The notes below the pieces were generated by a model. The model saw nothing but the letters and a program-made list of their open reading frames with translations, ran no database searches and had not been told where the DNA came from. 6,874 nucleotides of DNA from Patescibacteria group bacterium (GTDB lineage: Bacteria; Patescibacteriota; Minisyncoccia; Phycocordibacterales; JANLHH01), in assembly GCA_024654605.1 (NCBI GenBank), contig JANLHH010000092.1, positions 1 through 6,874 on the forward strand, written 5' to 3'. The position numbers and the translations under genes are program-made. Positions 4,311 through 6,874 of the stretch are shown piece by piece; positions within the stretch are counted from its first letter, which is position 1; every line of letters starts with the position of its first letter.

Positions 4311-4384
4311 CTACGCTCAGTATTCCCTTACTTTCTTTTGTTCGTCAATTTTCTTTATCCATTTTTTATACGCCTTCACATACT

Positions 4385-6874
4385 ATGCATCATATTCGCA
4401 CCTCTCTCTTAGTAGCTTTTATTCTCACACTCGGTAGTTTCACTTCTTCTGTTTTTGCGCAAGATGCCGACCCCGTCATTGTTTCGGAAAAGGCCGCGGT
4501 GGATGTGACCCCGGTCACCAGAGAGGCAAGTACCGCGACAACGCGAGAACTTGTAGAATCACAGGTTTCTATTCAGAACGCGCGGGTAACGTCTCAAGTA
4601 GGACCAAAGGTAAACATTTCTTTTGGTATCGTGAATGAAGAGGGTACGCAACCGGAGGTGAAATATCAGGTAGAGCTTTTTGAAAAGAAAGAAGGAGAAT
4701 TTACCCTTGTTGATCAGCATGTCGGCAACGAAATATGGTATGTGAAGGAGAATCAAACTGCTCAAAAAGACATCGTCTATTTCGCCCCATCCTATTTGAA
4801 CGGCACCTATGAAGTGGTGATTACTCTCGCCAATACAAACGGTGCAGTTCTCGCTGTTGCGTTAGCAGGGAATATAGAGCTCCGAGGTACGGGAGAATAC
4901 CTCAATGTTTCTGAGTGCTCCTTAAGTGTCATAGGTGAAAAAGACATCACCTACGACTCCATCAAAGGTGTTGATATATTGCCTCGCGAAGAAATAACGG
5001 CGCGCTGTAAAGTTACGAGTTCTCTTACAGAGACGGTTAATATTACTCCTTTTTTCAAAACATTTTATCGCAATGTGTTCGGTCGTCTCGTTCTCACTGA
5101 ACAACCGGACAATACTACTCTCACGATAGCGCCCGGTAAAACAGTTTTTGCAACATGGAAGCTTCCGAAGGCAACAAAACCGCAAGCGTACGACATCACC
5201 ATGGTTTTGGTAAATGAACAAAACTCTGTTTTTTCCAACATGTCACGTTTCCACTACTTTATTCACGGCGCCTCCGCCACCATTCAGAGTGTTTCTGCGC
5301 AAAAAAGTCGGTACATGAAAGATGATGTGGCGGAGATATCTCTTGCATGGACTCCTTCAGCAGATTCTTTCCCCGGCTCACGCAAGGGACCAACAGCGAT
5401 TGAGGCGGTATATATCGATATCTCCATGACTGACCTGCAAAGCGGAGTGGAATGCATTATTCCAATCCATCCTCTCAAAGGGCAGGGTGACGGAAAAAAT
5501 AATACAGGAGGTTTTTTCACCTATGAACCCGTCATTATCGCCGATTGTGGACAACCCGTCATTACCGTCACATTAAGCGACGACCAGGGGAGGACCTTAG
5601 ACCAGAAACGGGTTGTCTTGGAAGGCGGAAGTTTAGATACGCGTTCTTTTCCATCTAATACGCTTGCGTTCGGTATCGTCATAGGACTTATTCTTCTCGC
5701 CCTTATCATTATCGTGTATGAAAAAATGAAAAAAAATGAAACTGCCACTCTTATGAAATCGCTTCTCTTCGTTTTAGCTATCGTGTCCATTTTAGGCATA
5801 ACACAGGGAAACGCTAACGCGCAAACTGAAGCCGGCGATAGTCTTTCTGTTGTTGCAACGGTCAACGTTTCCGATGCTAAGATAATAAGCACTTCCGTAA
5901 ACTCCGCTACTGTTGGGTTTGATATTTCAAACAAAGTTGGAGTACAGCCCGATATCCGTTACGGGATCGATCTGTATAAAAAAACAAAAGACGGGAAGGT
6001 TCTCTATGACAGTCACGTGTATGATGAGGCGATAATTCTTGGTGAAGGTGAAAAAATCCACAGAGAAATTTCTTACCCGTTTCCTCTCGGCAACGGAGAT
6101 TTTGAAGTATGGGTGGTCTTAGCGAACAGCAACGCGTTCCCATTCGGACAAAAATATGCGGGAGACGTGTTTCTTGGGAACAGCAGTCAGTTCGTGGAAC
6201 TTTCCTCCTGCTTTCTTTCTGTAGTAGAGGGGTCTGCAAAAAAAACATATCCACTTTCCGAAGACGTCATTACCTCCCCGGAAGAGAAGCTCACGTTGAA
6301 TTGTTCCGCAAAAAACAAGTTCGGGAAATCAGTTGAATCTTTTCCCTTTTTTGAAACAAGCTACCGTTCGCTGATCGGGCTGTTCGGAGAACGGATAGAA
6401 CAAAAGACCGTAGTAGCTAAAATTTCGCTTGATCAAAACGAGGAGAAAAACGTTACCATTGAGGTTCTGAAGCAAACGATTCCGCAAGCATACAGTTTTG
6501 AGCTCTTTTTGGTAGACAAGGATGGTTTTCAAATATCAAATGCGGTAATAGGGCATTATGTGGTGCAAGGAAGATTTGCGACAATTCAAAATATAATCCT
6601 TGATAAAGCAAGCTACAAAAAGGGAGATATGCTTCAAGGGAGTCTTTTTTGGACTGGAAGCGCTGAGTGGTTGCAAGATGATAGCACGAATGAACTTCCG
6701 GGTATTCTCGCTGTCTCTCCTGTGGTTGCGGTGCAGATGCGAGTGACGAGTGACGACAAGGAGTGTATAGAGCCAAACGTAAAGGCGCCCACTGTAAAAG
6801 ATACCCATTTGAATTTTTCCGAGCGAGTGCTTGTTTCTTGCGAAAATCCGACTATTTGGATACAGCTTCTTGAT
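4385..6874 (+). CDS. Tandemly duplicated secreted/membrane surface protein (3' partial)
   Basis: The frame is open from ATG 4385 to the window end: 830 codons, no stop. I do not recognise the family. Copy 1: signal peptide 1-25 (cleavage after V-F-A, before Q26), a beta-rich ectodomain about 60-420, a membrane helix 427-445 and a basic tail E-K-M-K-K. Copy 2: from Met457 a second signal peptide ending A-N-A before Q480, then a repeat of the ectodomain. Shared landmarks, offset by 431-437 residues: C178/C609, C208/C640, PFFKTFYR 222/PFFETSYR 654, PQAY 266/PQAY 700, ATIQ 298/ATIQ 732, C357/C794, C388/C819. By analogy copy 2 needs about 50 more codons to reach its own helix. The protein is likely exported and displayed on the surface; Ig-like folds are inference. 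There is no Shine-Dalgarno. The copies may be separate genes (see the A-run at 5729-5736). Confidence 0.87.
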   Translation, partial: MHHIRTSLLVAFILTLGSFTSSVFAQDADPVIVSEKAAVDVTPVTREASTATTRELVESQVSIQNARVTSQVGPKVNISFGIVNEEGTQPEVKYQVELFEKKEGEFTLVDQHVGNEIWYVKENQTAQKDIVYFAPSYLNGTYEVVITLANTNGAVLAVALAGNIELRGTGEYLNVSECSLSVIGEKDITYDSIKGVDILPREEITARCKVTSSLTETVNITPFFKTFYRNVFGRLVLTEQPDNTTLTIAPGKTVFATWKLPKATKPQAYDITMVLVNEQNSVFSNMSRFHYFIHGASATIQSVSAQKSRYMKDDVAEISLAWTPSADSFPGSRKGPTAIEAVYIDISMTDLQSGVECIIPIHPLKGQGDGKNNTGGFFTYEPVIIADCGQPVITVTLSDDQGRTLDQKRVVLEGGSLDTRSFPSNTLAFGIVIGLILLALIIIVYEKMKKNETATLMKSLLFVLAIVSILGITQGNANAQTEAGDSLSVVATVNVSDAKIISTSVNSATVGFDISNKVGVQPDIRYGIDLYKKTKDGKVLYDSHVYDEAIILGEGEKIHREISYPFPLGNGDFEVWVVLANSNAFPFGQKYAGDVFLGNSSQFVELSSCFLSVVEGSAKKTYPLSEDVITSPEEKLTLNCSAKNKFGKSVESFPFFETSYRSLIGLFGERIEQKTVVAKISLDQNEEKNVTIEVLKQTIPQAYSFELFLVDKDGFQISNAVIGHYVVQGRFATIQNIILDKASYKKGDMLQGSLFWTGSAEWLQDDSTNELPGILAVSPVVAVQMRVTSDDKECIEPNVKAPTVKDTHLNFSERVLVSCENPTIWIQLLD
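5729..5736 (+). repeat. A8 homopolymer at the junction of the two copies
   Basis: Eight A residues, preceded by A6-TG, lie just after the copy 1 membrane helix. In the sequence as given the frame passes through. With one A fewer, the frame ends at TGA 5754-5756, overlapping the copy 2 ATG (5753-5755) as ATGA, a typical coupled stop/start. With one A more, it ends at TGA 5737-5739, right after the basic tail. A-runs of this length are prone to polymerase slippage and to sequencing error. Confidence 0.6.
5753..6874 (+). other. Second module with its own start and signal peptide (possible separate gene)
   Basis: ATG 5753 opens a textbook signal peptide: M-K-S, a hydrophobic core LLFVLAIVSILGI, and an A-N-A/Q cleavage site (codons 457-480 of the long frame). 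A signal peptide is not expected in the middle of a protein, so this is probably the original start of an independent gene, now in frame with the preceding copy. No Shine-Dalgarno precedes it, as with the other genes here; translational coupling would explain expression. It runs off the window. Confidence 0.5.

Noticed and set aside
4218..4384. Expected terminator for the serine protease
   Set aside because: GTGTG/CACAC near 4226-4243 and the stem at 4283-4310 are weak and lack T-runs, so no terminator is annotated; readthrough into the surface gene is possible.
4559..6808. Series of minus-strand ORFs of 67-137 codons opposite the surface protein
   Set aside because: They are shadows of the long plus-strand frame, lack start signals and encode no recognisable domain. 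The plus frame has paired signal peptides and internal repeats that prove it is coding.
1..6874. CRISPR arrays, insertion sequences, attachment sites
   Set aside because: No regularly spaced direct repeats, transposase or integrase frames, or terminal inverted repeats were seen; no duplication of the tRNA 3' end was found within the window.

Overview
The window reads as a compact bacterial chromosome segment. I place it, as an inference, in the Patescibacteria (CPR), probably a Parcubacteria-like lineage. The reasons are: very small genes on both strands, several strong start codons with no Shine-Dalgarno sequence, a tiny Asp/Glu/Pro-rich peptide gene of a kind common in those genomes, and a large share of the window given to secreted or membrane-anchored proteins of no obvious family. 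TGA serves as a stop codon (729-1022), so the genetic code appears to be the standard bacterial one. No rRNA, CRISPR array, transposase or phage gene is visible.

Layout. Left part: an HU-type nucleoid protein (204-476, +) with its own terminator. It faces a 97-residue orphan gene (729-1022, -) with a strong Shine-Dalgarno. Next comes about 200 bases of hairpin-rich, GC-rich DNA without a convincing gene. A lipoprotein-type metalloprotease with a metzincin-like zinc site follows (1266-2228, -), as a self-contained unit with consensus promoter, AGGAGG site and rho-independent terminator. Middle: three small minus-strand units, each with its own signals. They are a 29-residue, extremely basic protein resembling the bS22/COX24-type small ribosomal proteins (2349-2438), tRNA-Gly(UCC) with encoded CCA (2531-2604), and a 33-residue acidic peptide (2772-2873). 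The first and third are too short for usual ORF cut-offs.

Right part, plus strand: a membrane-anchored trypsin-like serine protease (3024-4217), then a very long reading frame (4385 to the window end, 830 codons and still open). This frame consists of two tandem copies of the same secreted architecture. Copy 1 has a signal peptide, a beta-rich ectodomain with four cysteines and a C-terminal membrane helix. Copy 2 begins with its own signal peptide and repeats the ectodomain with the same four cysteines. The junction is a run of eight A residues where a one-base change in either direction would separate the copies; losing one A creates a classic ATGA stop/start overlap. This junction is the most unusual object here.

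How the parts fit: HU, the basic ribosomal-type peptide and the tRNA are housekeeping genes. The right half is an envelope or surface module of protease plus duplicated surface protein. The metalloprotease differs from its surroundings in GC content, lipobox and Shine-Dalgarno use, and may have been acquired. Four genes without a Shine-Dalgarno have a stem-loop at or near the predicted 5' end of their transcript, which may be a shared leader design.
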